Both the position numbers and the translations under genes were made by a program. The notes under the pieces were generated by a model. It did not search any database. It was not told the origin of the DNA and was given only the letters and a program-made list of their open reading frames with translations. From Candidatus Bathyarchaeota archaeon (GTDB lineage: Archaea; Thermoproteota; Bathyarchaeia; Bathyarchaeales; DTEX01), in contig JAGGZB010000106.1 of the NCBI GenBank assembly GCA_021162225.1, positions 1 to 11,397 of the forward strand: a stretch of DNA of 11,397 bases, read 5' to 3'. How positions within the stretch are numbered: the first letter of the stretch is position 1; every line of letters starts with the position of its first letter. Below, in pieces: positions 1-6,206 of the stretch.

Positions 1-1
1 G

Positions 2-1816
2 CCCTACTGGAGATACTTCAAGCTCATAAACGATTATTTCGCTCGGGCGAGCTATGTGTGCTCACAAGGAGAGTTTCAAACAGATATACTTCTTCTCCAT
101 CCGATAAGTAGCGCTTGGGCTACTTTCGATCCATTAAGTGAGAAGCCAAGTCCTGATCTGTGGCGTTACAATCAAGAACTCGTCAAGCTCCAGGATATTC
201 TTTTAGGATTACACTGGGACTTCGATTACGGGGATGAGATCATAATCTCCAGGCATGGCCGCGTTGAGAATGGAAGATTCATCGTGAACAAAAGTGCATA
301 TAGAGTTGTAATTGTTCCGCCTTCGCTGACATGGTTTAGTTCAACAGTGAATTTACTTGAGAAGTTCCTTGAATCTGGGGGAAGAATCATCTTCGTTGGG
401 GAGACTCCTAAGCTCATAGACGCCGAGCCCGCTGAGGAGATATGGAGGAGAATTCTTACACATCCAAACGTGAAGAGAGTGAAGAATGAGGCTGAAGATA
501 TATCTAAGGCTTTAAACACAATTCTGGAGAAACCAGTGAGTATAGTAGATGATGAAGGCGAAGAGATTAGGGATGTCCTCGTTCATCATAGAAGGGAACT
601 AACAAGGCATATCTACTTCATTGCGAATACAAGCCGGACGAAAACATATAATGCAACAATAAAGTTTTCACGGACAGGAGAGATTTCCGAATGGGATCTC
701 TTCAGCGGAGAAGTCTCTCCGGTTAAGGCAGCAGCGAAAGATGGGAAGATGATTGTGAAGACTACTTTCCATCCCGTGGGAAGCCGCGTCTTCGTAATCG
801 ACACATCTAAGCCTCAAGCTCCAGAGGAATCTCCACCCGAATACAGAGTTCTAGAGGAGGTTAGGAGATTCCCAGAAGAATGGAGCTTTGAACCTCTAGA
901 CTTAAACTCCTTCGTTATCGACTCATGCGAGTACTGCTTTGATAATGGAAAATGGAAGTCTAGAACGCCCATATGGAAGATTCGACGCGAAGCCTGGATA
1001 GAGTCTGGACTTGAAGAGTATATTGGAATACAGCCTTGGGTTTTGAAGGAGAAGAATATAAGGCCGCCTAGGTCTCTGAAGATAAAGCTCCGCGCATACT
1101 TTAAGTCAGAGATAAAGCCGAGGCAAATATTCTTAGTTGTTGAGAAGGCTTCTGCTTGGAGCATTAAGATCAATGGAGTTCAGGTCTCAACGGAGACTTC
1201 GGAGTGGCATTGGGATAAGCAGTTCGGTAAGATTAACATAGCCAATCATGTCAGGAAGGGTGAGAATATCATTGAGCTCTCATCAACATTCAATTGGGAT
1301 CTACCAATAGAGAATCTATACCTCGTGGGAAGATTCGGAGTTAAGAAGATATCAGATCTTGAATACGTGATCACGAATGAACCTGCAAGGCTTAGAAATG
1401 GTAGCTGGGTCGGGCAAGGATATCCATTCTACGCTGGAATCATGCGGTACAATTCCACCTTTATCCTAGATAAGAAGCCGGAACGAAATGAACGAGTATT
1501 GATACGGCTTCCGGAGGCAAGAGGCGTCCTGTTTCTTGTAAGCGTTAACGGTTCAAAGCCTAAACCTATATGTTGGAGGCCTCTTGAAGCGGATGTTACA
1601 GATGATGTTAAGGAAGGCGTGAATGAGATATCAATAGATGTCGTCAGCTCCTTGAGGAACACTTTCGGTCCTCTACACCATAAGGCGGGGGATCTCCACA
1701 TGGTTGGGCCGTCATCATTCACTGATGAGAAGAACTGGACCGACAGGTATCAGCTCGTACCTTACGGCTTGATTCGGGGCGCCGAGCTCATAATCCGCAG
1801 AATAAACAGCAAATGA
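2..1816 (+). CDS. Glycoside-hydrolase-like protein, C-terminal part (5' end outside window)
   Basis: The frame is open from the left edge, so a GTG at 56 is not the true start; about 604 codons of a larger protein are visible. The first residues (PYWRYFKLINDYFARASYVC, then SQGEF) resemble the end of the catalytic barrel in large glycosidases of the GH106/GH2-like type. A Rossmann-like domain follows, with VVIVPPSLTW near base 305 and a GGRIIFVGETP stretch near 385, as in the glutamine-amidotransferase-like domain after such barrels. The rest looks like one or two beta-sandwich sugar-binding modules, with IKINGVQVS near 1160 and GQGYPFYAGIMRY near 1415. No C-terminal membrane anchor is visible. 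The catalytic residues probably lie upstream, so substrate (rhamnoside, galactoside or other) cannot be told. It ends 10 bases from the convergent CarS gene. The glycosidase class is an inference from motif style. Confidence 0.75.
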   Translation, partial: PYWRYFKLINDYFARASYVCSQGEFQTDILLLHPISSAWATFDPLSEKPSPDLWRYNQELVKLQDILLGLHWDFDYGDEIIISRHGRVENGRFIVNKSAYRVVIVPPSLTWFSSTVNLLEKFLESGGRIIFVGETPKLIDAEPAEEIWRRILTHPNVKRVKNEAEDISKALNTILEKPVSIVDDEGEEIRDVLVHHRRELTRHIYFIANTSRTKTYNATIKFSRTGEISEWDLFSGEVSPVKAAAKDGKMIVKTTFHPVGSRVFVIDTSKPQAPEESPPEYRVLEEVRRFPEEWSFEPLDLNSFVIDSCEYCFDNGKWKSRTPIWKIRREAWIESGLEEYIGIQPWVLKEKNIRPPRSLKIKLRAYFKSEIKPRQIFLVVEKASAWSIKINGVQVSTETSEWHWDKQFGKINIANHVRKGENIIELSSTFNWDLPIENLYLVGRFGVKKISDLEYVITNEPARLRNGSWVGQGYPFYAGIMRYNSTFILDKKPERNERVLIRLPEARGVLFLVSVNGSKPKPICWRPLEADVTDDVKEGVNEISIDVVSSLRNTFGPLHHKAGDLHMVGPSSFTDEKNWTDRYQLVPYGLIRGAELIIRRINSK

Positions 1817-1826
1817 GTATCGAACC

Positions 1827-2351
1827 TTACCATGGCGTCTTCTTCAACCCAAGCAGATATGCCAACATGTTGATCAGTAGATGGATAGGAACCGTTAAGA
1901 CGAGTATTATTATCGTCATGACGATGGTTGGAGGCTTAACCGGAGCGGCCATTAATAATGCCATAAGAGCAAAGTCTATCTGGTCAATTATTGGAAGGGG
2001 AGCTCCAGGATCTAAGCTTAGCCTCCTCTTCAGAAAGGAACCCGCGAGGTCACCTATCATCGCTCCGAGTGAAAGCATAAAGCCTAATAGTACGCTGCCT
2101 TTCGGAAAGCCGGCAGCCGGAGCTATAGCCTCCTGGAGCCATCCTACAAATGTTCCTATGGCGAGTCCGGCTATAAAGCCCCGAATGGTTTTATGCGAGC
2201 CGAAGAGAGGCTTTCCATCTATGAAGAGCTTCCCAGAATCGATTGATCTCCCGCCTCCGAAGATTACTGGAGCCCCATTTGCGCAGTACGCTGGGAAGAT
2301 ATAGTAGAGTGCGTTGAAGACCTCGACGAGCAAGTTGTTCAGTAGCTGCAT
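1827..2351 (-). CDS. carS: CDP-archaeol synthase (CDP-2,3-bis-O-geranylgeranyl-sn-glycerol synthase)
   Basis: A 174-residue integral membrane protein of the CarS (former DUF46) family. The family joins CTP to 2,3-bis-O-geranylgeranylglyceryl phosphate, giving CDP-archaeol, the activated precursor for polar head-group attachment in archaeal membranes. Family motifs are clear: PAYCANGAPVIFGGG at residues 20-34, GSHKTIRGF at 51-59, GDLAGSFLKRR at 100-110 and PLPIIDQIDF at 118-127. These polar loops sit between about five hydrophobic segments, as in known members. The length is normal for the family. The ATG start follows a GGAAG-containing leader, and a TATA-like stretch about 38 bases upstream suggests a short 5' UTR. 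The gene is convergent with the glycosidase and divergent from the tautomerase-like gene. It belongs to the same lipid supply line as the mevalonate-pathway genes at the right end. Confidence 0.95.
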   Translation of the reverse strand: MQLLNNLLVEVFNALYYIFPAYCANGAPVIFGGGRSIDSGKLFIDGKPLFGSHKTIRGFIAGLAIGTFVGWLQEAIAPAAGFPKGSVLLGFMLSLGAMIGDLAGSFLKRRLSLDPGAPLPIIDQIDFALMALLMAAPVKPPTIVMTIIILVLTVPIHLLINMLAYLLGLKKTPW

Positions 2352-2471
2352 CTTCTAAGCTTCCAATACTTCTCCAATTTTACTTGTTTATGAATTCTTA
2401 AATCTATTCGTGGGAAACTGCAAAAACCATAATTGCGTGGAGCAATGCTATTTCTATCGGGGAGAAAGGAG
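2352..2471. promoter_or_regulatory. Divergent intergenic region with putative promoters for carS and the tautomerase-like gene
   Basis: This 120-base gap separates two divergent genes. Leftward, ATTCATAAAC (reverse strand, about 2383-2393) is a possible TATA box that would place transcription start near 2363, about a dozen bases before carS. Rightward, TTCTTAAATCT (about 2394-2404) could serve the tautomerase-like gene with a leader of roughly 40 bases. A GGAG at 2461-2464 lies 7 bases before the ATG at 2472. Box assignments are by eye only. Confidence 0.35.
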
Positions 2472-2654
2472 ATGCCAGTGGTCATAGTTGAAATGTGGGA
2501 GGGAAGAACCGACGAGCAGAAGGAGGAATTAATAAGAGGCATAACGAAGGCCTTTGAGAGAATAGGCGTCCCAGCTGAGGCGCTTAACATAATCATTCAT
2601 GATGTCCCAAAGGCGAATTGGGGCTTACGTGGGAAGCAAGCATCAAAGCTTTGA
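2472..2654 (+). CDS. 4-oxalocrotonate tautomerase-like protein
   Basis: A 60-residue member of the tautomerase superfamily, small enzymes that use the N-terminal proline as a general base in keto-enol tautomerisation. The ATG at 2472 is chosen because it puts Pro at position 2, so that Met removal exposes it, and because GGAG lies 7 bases upstream. A longer reading from TTG at 2433 would bury this proline. Numbered from Pro1, PVVIVEMWEGR ends at Arg11, a conserved substrate-binding residue, and DEQKEELIRGIT matches helix 1. HDVPKANWG places Trp where 4-oxalocrotonate tautomerase has Phe50. The position aligned with catalytic Arg39 is Asn38, so the preferred substrate probably differs from 4-oxalocrotonate. 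The family normally forms hexamers. No pathway partner is adjacent, so the real substrate is unknown. Its stop is 4 bases from that of the convergent DUF5131 gene. Confidence 0.9.
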   Translation: MPVVIVEMWEGRTDEQKEELIRGITKAFERIGVPAEALNIIIHDVPKANWGLRGKQASKL

Positions 2655-2658
2655 GAAA

Positions 2659-3309
2659 CTATTCATACCAAGCTTTCCTGATCGCGCCTAGCTCAACCTC
2701 CGCTATCCTGTTCAGCTCCTCCTTGAGAATCATAGTCTTAGCAAGCGGAGGCTCCGGAAGTCTGTTTCCATAGTTATCGTAGCCTATGCGAATTCGCTCC
2801 GGACATATCTCCCTTATCCATTCAACAAATTCGAAGTCAAAGTCCAGGATAGGTTCTATAACAACAACCTTATATTTCCAGTCTAGGTCCCGCATTGCCT
2901 CAAATCGTTCTTTGGGAGGAGGAGCATACGTAACTTTGTAGGATCTGTTAGTCTCTATAGTTGCTCCTAGAAGCATGTTACTGGAGAACATATGCTTGAA
3001 CTCATGATATCTCTTCGGATTCTTTGTCAGGAAGAAGAAGATCGAGTCTCTTTTAGCCCTAGCGACATGGAGAACCCTCTCTATCCACTCTTTGGGAACC
3101 CAGTCTCCCCACATGTCCCCCATACTCGAGACGAATACTACGTCGTGCTTTGGAAATCTCTGCCTAAGCCTCCACTCAGCAAAGGCTGGTTTGAAGTCAT
3201 GAGTCTTATACGGCTCAATCCCCATCTTAGCTAGTGTTCTGGAGTATCTTCTAGCCCAGCAATAGACGCAGCTGTGCAGACAGCCGGTCACCGGATTCCA
3301 AGTAGTCAT
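2659..3309 (-). CDS. DUF5131 family protein with radical-SAM-type cysteine motif
   Basis: A 216-residue protein of the DUF5131 (phage Gp37/Gp68-like) family. The N-terminus TTWNPVTGC is followed by a C-X3-C-X2-C triad at Cys10, Cys14 and Cys17 (GCLHSCVYCWARR). This is the spacing that holds a [4Fe-4S] cluster in radical SAM enzymes. The middle has FVSSMGDMWGDWVP (about 59-72) and FFFLTKNPKRYHEF (about 90-103), both typical of the family. VVIEPILDF lies near 148. A stop codon sits in frame two codons upstream, so the ATG at 3309 is the first possible ATG. The gene follows radB on the same strand after 71 bases and may be cotranscribed. That gap contains AGGAGGAG and a six-codon open frame (MEGILG). 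The reaction and substrate are unknown; a link to DNA repair rests on position only. Confidence 0.8.
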   Translation of the reverse strand: MTTWNPVTGCLHSCVYCWARRYSRTLAKMGIEPYKTHDFKPAFAEWRLRQRFPKHDVVFVSSMGDMWGDWVPKEWIERVLHVARAKRDSIFFFLTKNPKRYHEFKHMFSSNMLLGATIETNRSYKVTYAPPPKERFEAMRDLDWKYKVVVIEPILDFDFEFVEWIREICPERIRIGYDNYGNRLPEPPLAKTMILKEELNRIAEVELGAIRKAWYE

Positions 3310-3380
3310 GCCCTATGCCTAGCCTAGAATGCCTTCCATGTATATTCTTATTCTCCTCCTTAATAGTGTTGATAAAAAGG

Positions 3381-4115
3381 TTATATTGACGGGGTGGAGC
3401 TCTGCTTTTCAGATTCAGTTATGTCTCCGCGAGGTTCATAGTCGCGTATCCCATCGTTCCTTATGATTAGCAGAAATGACGTTTTAGCTTCGGCGCCGCT
3501 GATCTTCTCAACCGAGACTCTGACCACGCCCCTCATATCTGTTCTTGAGAGCCTTATAACGCTGTTTGACCAGAACTTCAGTATTCTCGTGGCTACGGGT
3601 GTAAAACCGGATTCCTGCATTAAGCTTCTCACCTGGCTGAGTAGTAGAACGGATAGTGGGGTTGTCTTCGCTATCTCCGTGAGAATCGCAACTTGACGAT
3701 TCAGCTCCCGGTTAAGACTGAAAGTTTCGTTTTTCTCCGCAAGCTCTAAGCGGTAGAGGGAGGTAATCGTATCGAAGATTATGAGTCCGAATCTTTTGTT
3801 GATAACCCTCTCAAGGCTATCAATTATCTCAGCCTGCTCTTGAAACGTTGAGGGTCTCAGAAGTATGATCATACTTGAGACATATTCAACATCTCTAGAT
3901 GCTATCTGGCCGAGGCGCTGAGGAGAAAACGCGCCTTCACAGTCTATGTAGAGAGTTTTGAATCCCATACGGGCTGAATTAACCGCGCATTGAATCGCCA
4001 GACTGGTTTTTCCGGTTTCAGCCTCGCCGTATAGGAGCGTTACTTCTCCCCGAGGTAGACCTCCATCTAAGATCTTATCTAGAAACATGCTTCCCGTGGT
4101 TATATGCTTCTTCAA
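3381..4115 (-). CDS. radB: RadB, archaeal RecA/RadA-family recombinase paralog
   Basis: A 244-residue RecA-fold ATPase with no N-terminal helix-hairpin-helix domain, which separates RadB from full-length RadA. It opens with TTGSMFLDKILDGGLPRGEV. Walker A is GEAETGKT at residues 30-37, IDCEG at 57-61 supplies the usual acidic residue, Walker B is GLIIFD at 110-115, and LLLSQVRS at 157-164 carries the sensor-like Gln. RadB proteins bind DNA and ATP, hydrolyse ATP weakly, and are thought to assist RadA as mediators or regulators of homologous recombination. The start is TTG, overlapping the TGA of an upstream open frame (ATATTGA), with GGAG about 10 bases before it. The gene is followed on the same strand by DUF5131 and is divergent from an RNase H-fold gene. 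Confidence 0.92.
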   Translation of the reverse strand: MKKHITTGSMFLDKILDGGLPRGEVTLLYGEAETGKTSLAIQCAVNSARMGFKTLYIDCEGAFSPQRLGQIASRDVEYVSSMIILLRPSTFQEQAEIIDSLERVINKRFGLIIFDTITSLYRLELAEKNETFSLNRELNRQVAILTEIAKTTPLSVLLLSQVRSLMQESGFTPVATRILKFWSNSVIRLSRTDMRGVVRVSVEKISGAEAKTSFLLIIRNDGIRDYEPRGDITESEKQSSTPSI

Positions 4116-4138
4116 TATTCCATCTCTCCGCGTCGCAT
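4112..4138 (-). other. Possible 8-codon leader ORF (MRRGEMEY) overlapping the radB start
   Basis: Reading leftward, ATG at 4138 opens MRRGEMEY and stops at TGA (4114-4112), which overlaps the radB TTG start. The same frame is open upstream as far as base 4274 and reads like protein (ELKALRELLAEDGED, then VLLKP). However, it has no other ATG, GTG or TTG. It may be a translationally coupled leader peptide, the tail of a small gene with an unusual start or an assembly error, or chance. Confidence 0.3.
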
Positions 4139-4222
4139 GGGCTTCAGCAGGACGTCTTCGCCGTCTTCAGCCAGCAGTTCACGTAAGGCCTTTAGTTCTC
4201 CTAGAGGAGGGATAAGCGCCGA

Positions 4223-4233
4223 GATATAAAAAG
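4223..4233. promoter_or_regulatory. Shared TATA-like element between divergent radB and the RNase H-fold gene
   Basis: GATATAAAAAG on the plus strand reads CTTTTTATATC on the minus strand, so it resembles an archaeal TATA box in both directions. Leftward it would start transcription near 4202, giving radB a leader of about 85 bases. Rightward the start would fall near 4255, just before an ATG at 4262. A second TATA-like run, TTAAGATTTAAAT (4251-4263), could also drive the rightward gene. This is inferred from composition and spacing only. Confidence 0.4.
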
Positions 4234-4300
4234 GAATTCCCGCGGATCTTTTAAGATTTAAATGGTTGATCTTCTCATTCTCTTTCTAGGAAGAGGCAGA

Positions 4301-4915
4301 GTGTTTTATATGAGGCAGAAGATAGCGGTGGCTACGGTCTCGGGGAAAGCCTATTATTGGCTAGTGAATGAGCTGAACAAGAGGAGAATCCCATTCCTAA
4401 GCGTGGTTCCCGGAGAGAGCATTCCGCCGTCTATAAAGGTAGTTATAACAACAAAGGAGGAAAGAGAGAAGATTGATCATCCATCCGTTCTGATATATGA
4501 TCCGAAGGAGAAGCCCTCCGCGATTATAGATGAGGCTGTGCGTATAATTAAAGGTAAAAAGATCTATGAAGAGCTGGTTGTGGGGATAGATCCAGGTAAG
4601 AATTTCGGAGTAGCCGTTCTCGGGGACGGAAACGTCTTGGAAAAGAAGGGACAGTTAACCTTAGAAATGGCAATTGATATGGCTTTAACTGCTCTGAAGA
4701 GACATCCCGCCCGGATGCGAAGGATAAAGATTGGGGACGGCGTTCCAGAGATGGCTGAGGAAGTTGCAAGTCGACTTCAAATAGCCGTTCCTGAAGACAC
4801 GGTGATAGAGATCGTCAGTGAAGCGGGGACGAGCAGCGTGAAAGGTAAAGGTTCCGGAAAGAAGATAAGCGATGCTGATGCAGCTATTAACATAGCTAGG
4901 AAAGAAAGCATCTAA
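4301..4915 (+). CDS. RNase H-fold (RuvC/YqgF-like) conserved archaeal protein
   Basis: About 204 residues from GTG at 4301, in two parts. Residues 1-87 form a Rossmann-like domain (KIAVATVSGKAYYWLVNEL, then KVVITT and SVLIYD). Residues 92-204 look like an RNase H fold. ELVVGIDPGKNFGVAVL is the classic first strand with Asp97; then come KIGDGVPE (Asp146, Glu150), IVSEAGTSS (Glu174) and KKISDADAAINIA (Asp191, Asp193). The spread of acidic residues matches a metal-dependent RuvC/YqgF-type nuclease, so activity is plausible but unshown. GTG 4301 is preferred because GGAAG lies 7 bases upstream. ATG 4310 and a near-leaderless ATG at 4262 are alternatives; the latter adds a hydrophobic stretch that looks non-native. 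It sits head to head with radB and 22 bases before the kinase gene. A role in processing branched or RNA-containing intermediates is inference. Confidence 0.75.
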   Translation: MFYMRQKIAVATVSGKAYYWLVNELNKRRIPFLSVVPGESIPPSIKVVITTKEEREKIDHPSVLIYDPKEKPSAIIDEAVRIIKGKKIYEELVVGIDPGKNFGVAVLGDGNVLEKKGQLTLEMAIDMALTALKRHPARMRRIKIGDGVPEMAEEVASRLQIAVPEDTVIEIVSEAGTSSVKGKGSGKKISDADAAINIARKESI

Positions 4916-4937
4916 GGAACTTCTGGAAGGATGAGGC

Positions 4938-6206
4938 TTGAAGCGGCGAGTTAACGAGAGAAAAGCCCTCCTCATCGATGGTCCTGCTTCCATATACCTT
5001 ATCTCCGGAAAAGCCGAGGTTTTAGGAGCGGAAATAAAACCCGAGATGAAAGTGGTTGTACGACGTGGCAAGAGGATACCATTCGAAGCTCTTTCAGAAT
5101 GCGAAGCTGAGATATGCATGAGTGATGAAGGATCATGCATTGAAACAGATGCCCCAGCGATACCATCATCATGGCGGGCAGCCGCCGAGGAGATACTTTC
5201 GGAGAGGAATAGCAAGTCGATTCTTATCCTAGGAGGCGTAGACTCAGGAAAGACGAGCTTCTCAGTATATCTAGCGAATTCGGCGTTGAGGAGAGGCTGG
5301 AGGATCGCCGTCTTAGACTGTGACCTTGGGCAGTCAGATTTAGGCCCTCCCGGAACCATCAGCCTGTGCTTCGTTGATAAGCAATTCACAGATCTTTTTA
5401 CGCTCTTCCCAGATGAGTCCGTCTTTATAGGGATCACAAGTCCCAGTGGAGTTGTAGACGAAGTTGTTAAAGCCGCTGCAAAATTGAAAAATGTGGCCTC
5501 CAGCAGCGGGGAAAACCTGCTCATAACTAACACTGATGGATGGATTGAAGGAGAAGATGCTGTGGAGTATAAGGTCAAACTTATAAAGGCTTTGGATCCA
5601 GACTGCATAGTTGCTATCCAAGCAGGCGGCGAGTTAGAGCCGATAATATCCTCGGCTGGGAAGAGAAGAATTATCTCCGTAGAGCCTCCCGAGAAGGCTA
5701 GAAGGAGAGACCAGGAGACCAGGAGACTCCTAAGGGGATTTGCCTACAAGAAGCATCTTAAGGGATCCAGAACACGCATATTTCCCCTAAAATGGATCCA
5801 GGTTGAGGGATCCCTAAACTTGAACAGTCAAGTAGCTGAGCGGCTTAGGGAGAGGATTGAGGAGATTCTTGGAGAAGAGATTCTATATTGTGAAGAAAAG
5901 TCGAGATTCATACTCATAGTAACTGAGAGGAATATGCGTCCAGATATGGAACGGCTGAGAATTGCTGAGGCGGAGATTGGAAAAAGGATAATTGCTCTTC
6001 AGAAGGGGGATGAGAAGGGAATACTTGTATCTCTTGAAGACAGGAATGAAAAGATGCTCGGTATAGGAACAATCGAGAGTATAGACTTCAGAAATGGAGT
6101 AGTCAAAGTACGTACACCTGTGGATAAACCTGTTTCAAAGATCAAAGTGGGCAGGATAAGGCTTGACCCGGAGGGAAACGAGAAGGAAGTCTTCTTTAGG
6201 CTCTAG
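4938..6206 (+). CDS. Clp1/Grc3-type polynucleotide 5'-hydroxyl kinase
   Basis: A 422-residue member of the Clp1/Grc3/NOL9 family, which phosphorylates the 5'-OH of RNA (and DNA in some archaeal members) for repair and processing. The N-terminal domain shows GPASIYLISGKAEVLG (15-30). The P-loop GGVDSGKT is at 99-106. DCDLGQSDLGPPGTISL (127-143) is the family signature, with Walker B and base-contacting residues. Then come ITSPSG (166-171) and LITNTDGWIEG (195-205), a hallmark of the family. The Arg-rich stretch RRRDQETRRLL (255-265) fits the lid region. Residues 285-422 form the C-terminal domain. The start is TTG: GGAAGG at 4925-4930 is 7 bases from it. A nearer ATG at 4931 gives only seven codons in another frame. 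It probably shares a transcript with the RNase H-fold gene and ends overlapping the glycosylase gene. Confidence 0.88.
   Translation: MKRRVNERKALLIDGPASIYLISGKAEVLGAEIKPEMKVVVRRGKRIPFEALSECEAEICMSDEGSCIETDAPAIPSSWRAAAEEILSERNSKSILILGGVDSGKTSFSVYLANSALRRGWRIAVLDCDLGQSDLGPPGTISLCFVDKQFTDLFTLFPDESVFIGITSPSGVVDEVVKAAAKLKNVASSSGENLLITNTDGWIEGEDAVEYKVKLIKALDPDCIVAIQAGGELEPIISSAGKRRIISVEPPEKARRRDQETRRLLRGFAYKKHLKGSRTRIFPLKWIQVEGSLNLNSQVAERLRERIEEILGEEILYCEEKSRFILIVTERNMRPDMERLRIAEAEIGKRIIALQKGDEKGILVSLEDRNEKMLGIGTIESIDFRNGVVKVRTPVDKPVSKIKVGRIRLDPEGNEKEVFFRL

Noticed and set aside
1813..2304. 163-codon open frame on the plus strand after the glycosidase
   Set aside because: It is exactly antisense to carS, whose motifs and membrane segments are unmistakable.
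2433..2471. TTG-initiated 13-residue extension of the tautomerase-like protein
   Set aside because: It would bury the catalytic N-terminal proline, and the ATG at 2472 has its own well-spaced GGAG.
3310..3380. Six-codon open frame (MEGILG) in the gap between radB and the DUF5131 gene
   Set aside because: It has AGGAGGAG upstream but at poor spacing (about 13 bases), and nothing else supports translation.
4685..5608. 307-codon open frame on the minus strand
   Set aside because: It lies antisense to the RNase H-fold and kinase genes, is serine-rich and low in recognisable motifs, and crosses two well-supported genes; a coding shadow.
5707..5726. Short tandem repeat GACCAGGA GACCAGGA
   Set aside because: It falls in the Arg-rich lid region of the kinase gene and reads through in frame as ordinary coding; too short to be a mobile or regulatory repeat.
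5763..5815. Three GGATCC sites within about 50 bases
   Set aside because: All are inside the kinase coding region, in different codon contexts, with no symmetrical arrangement; probably chance.
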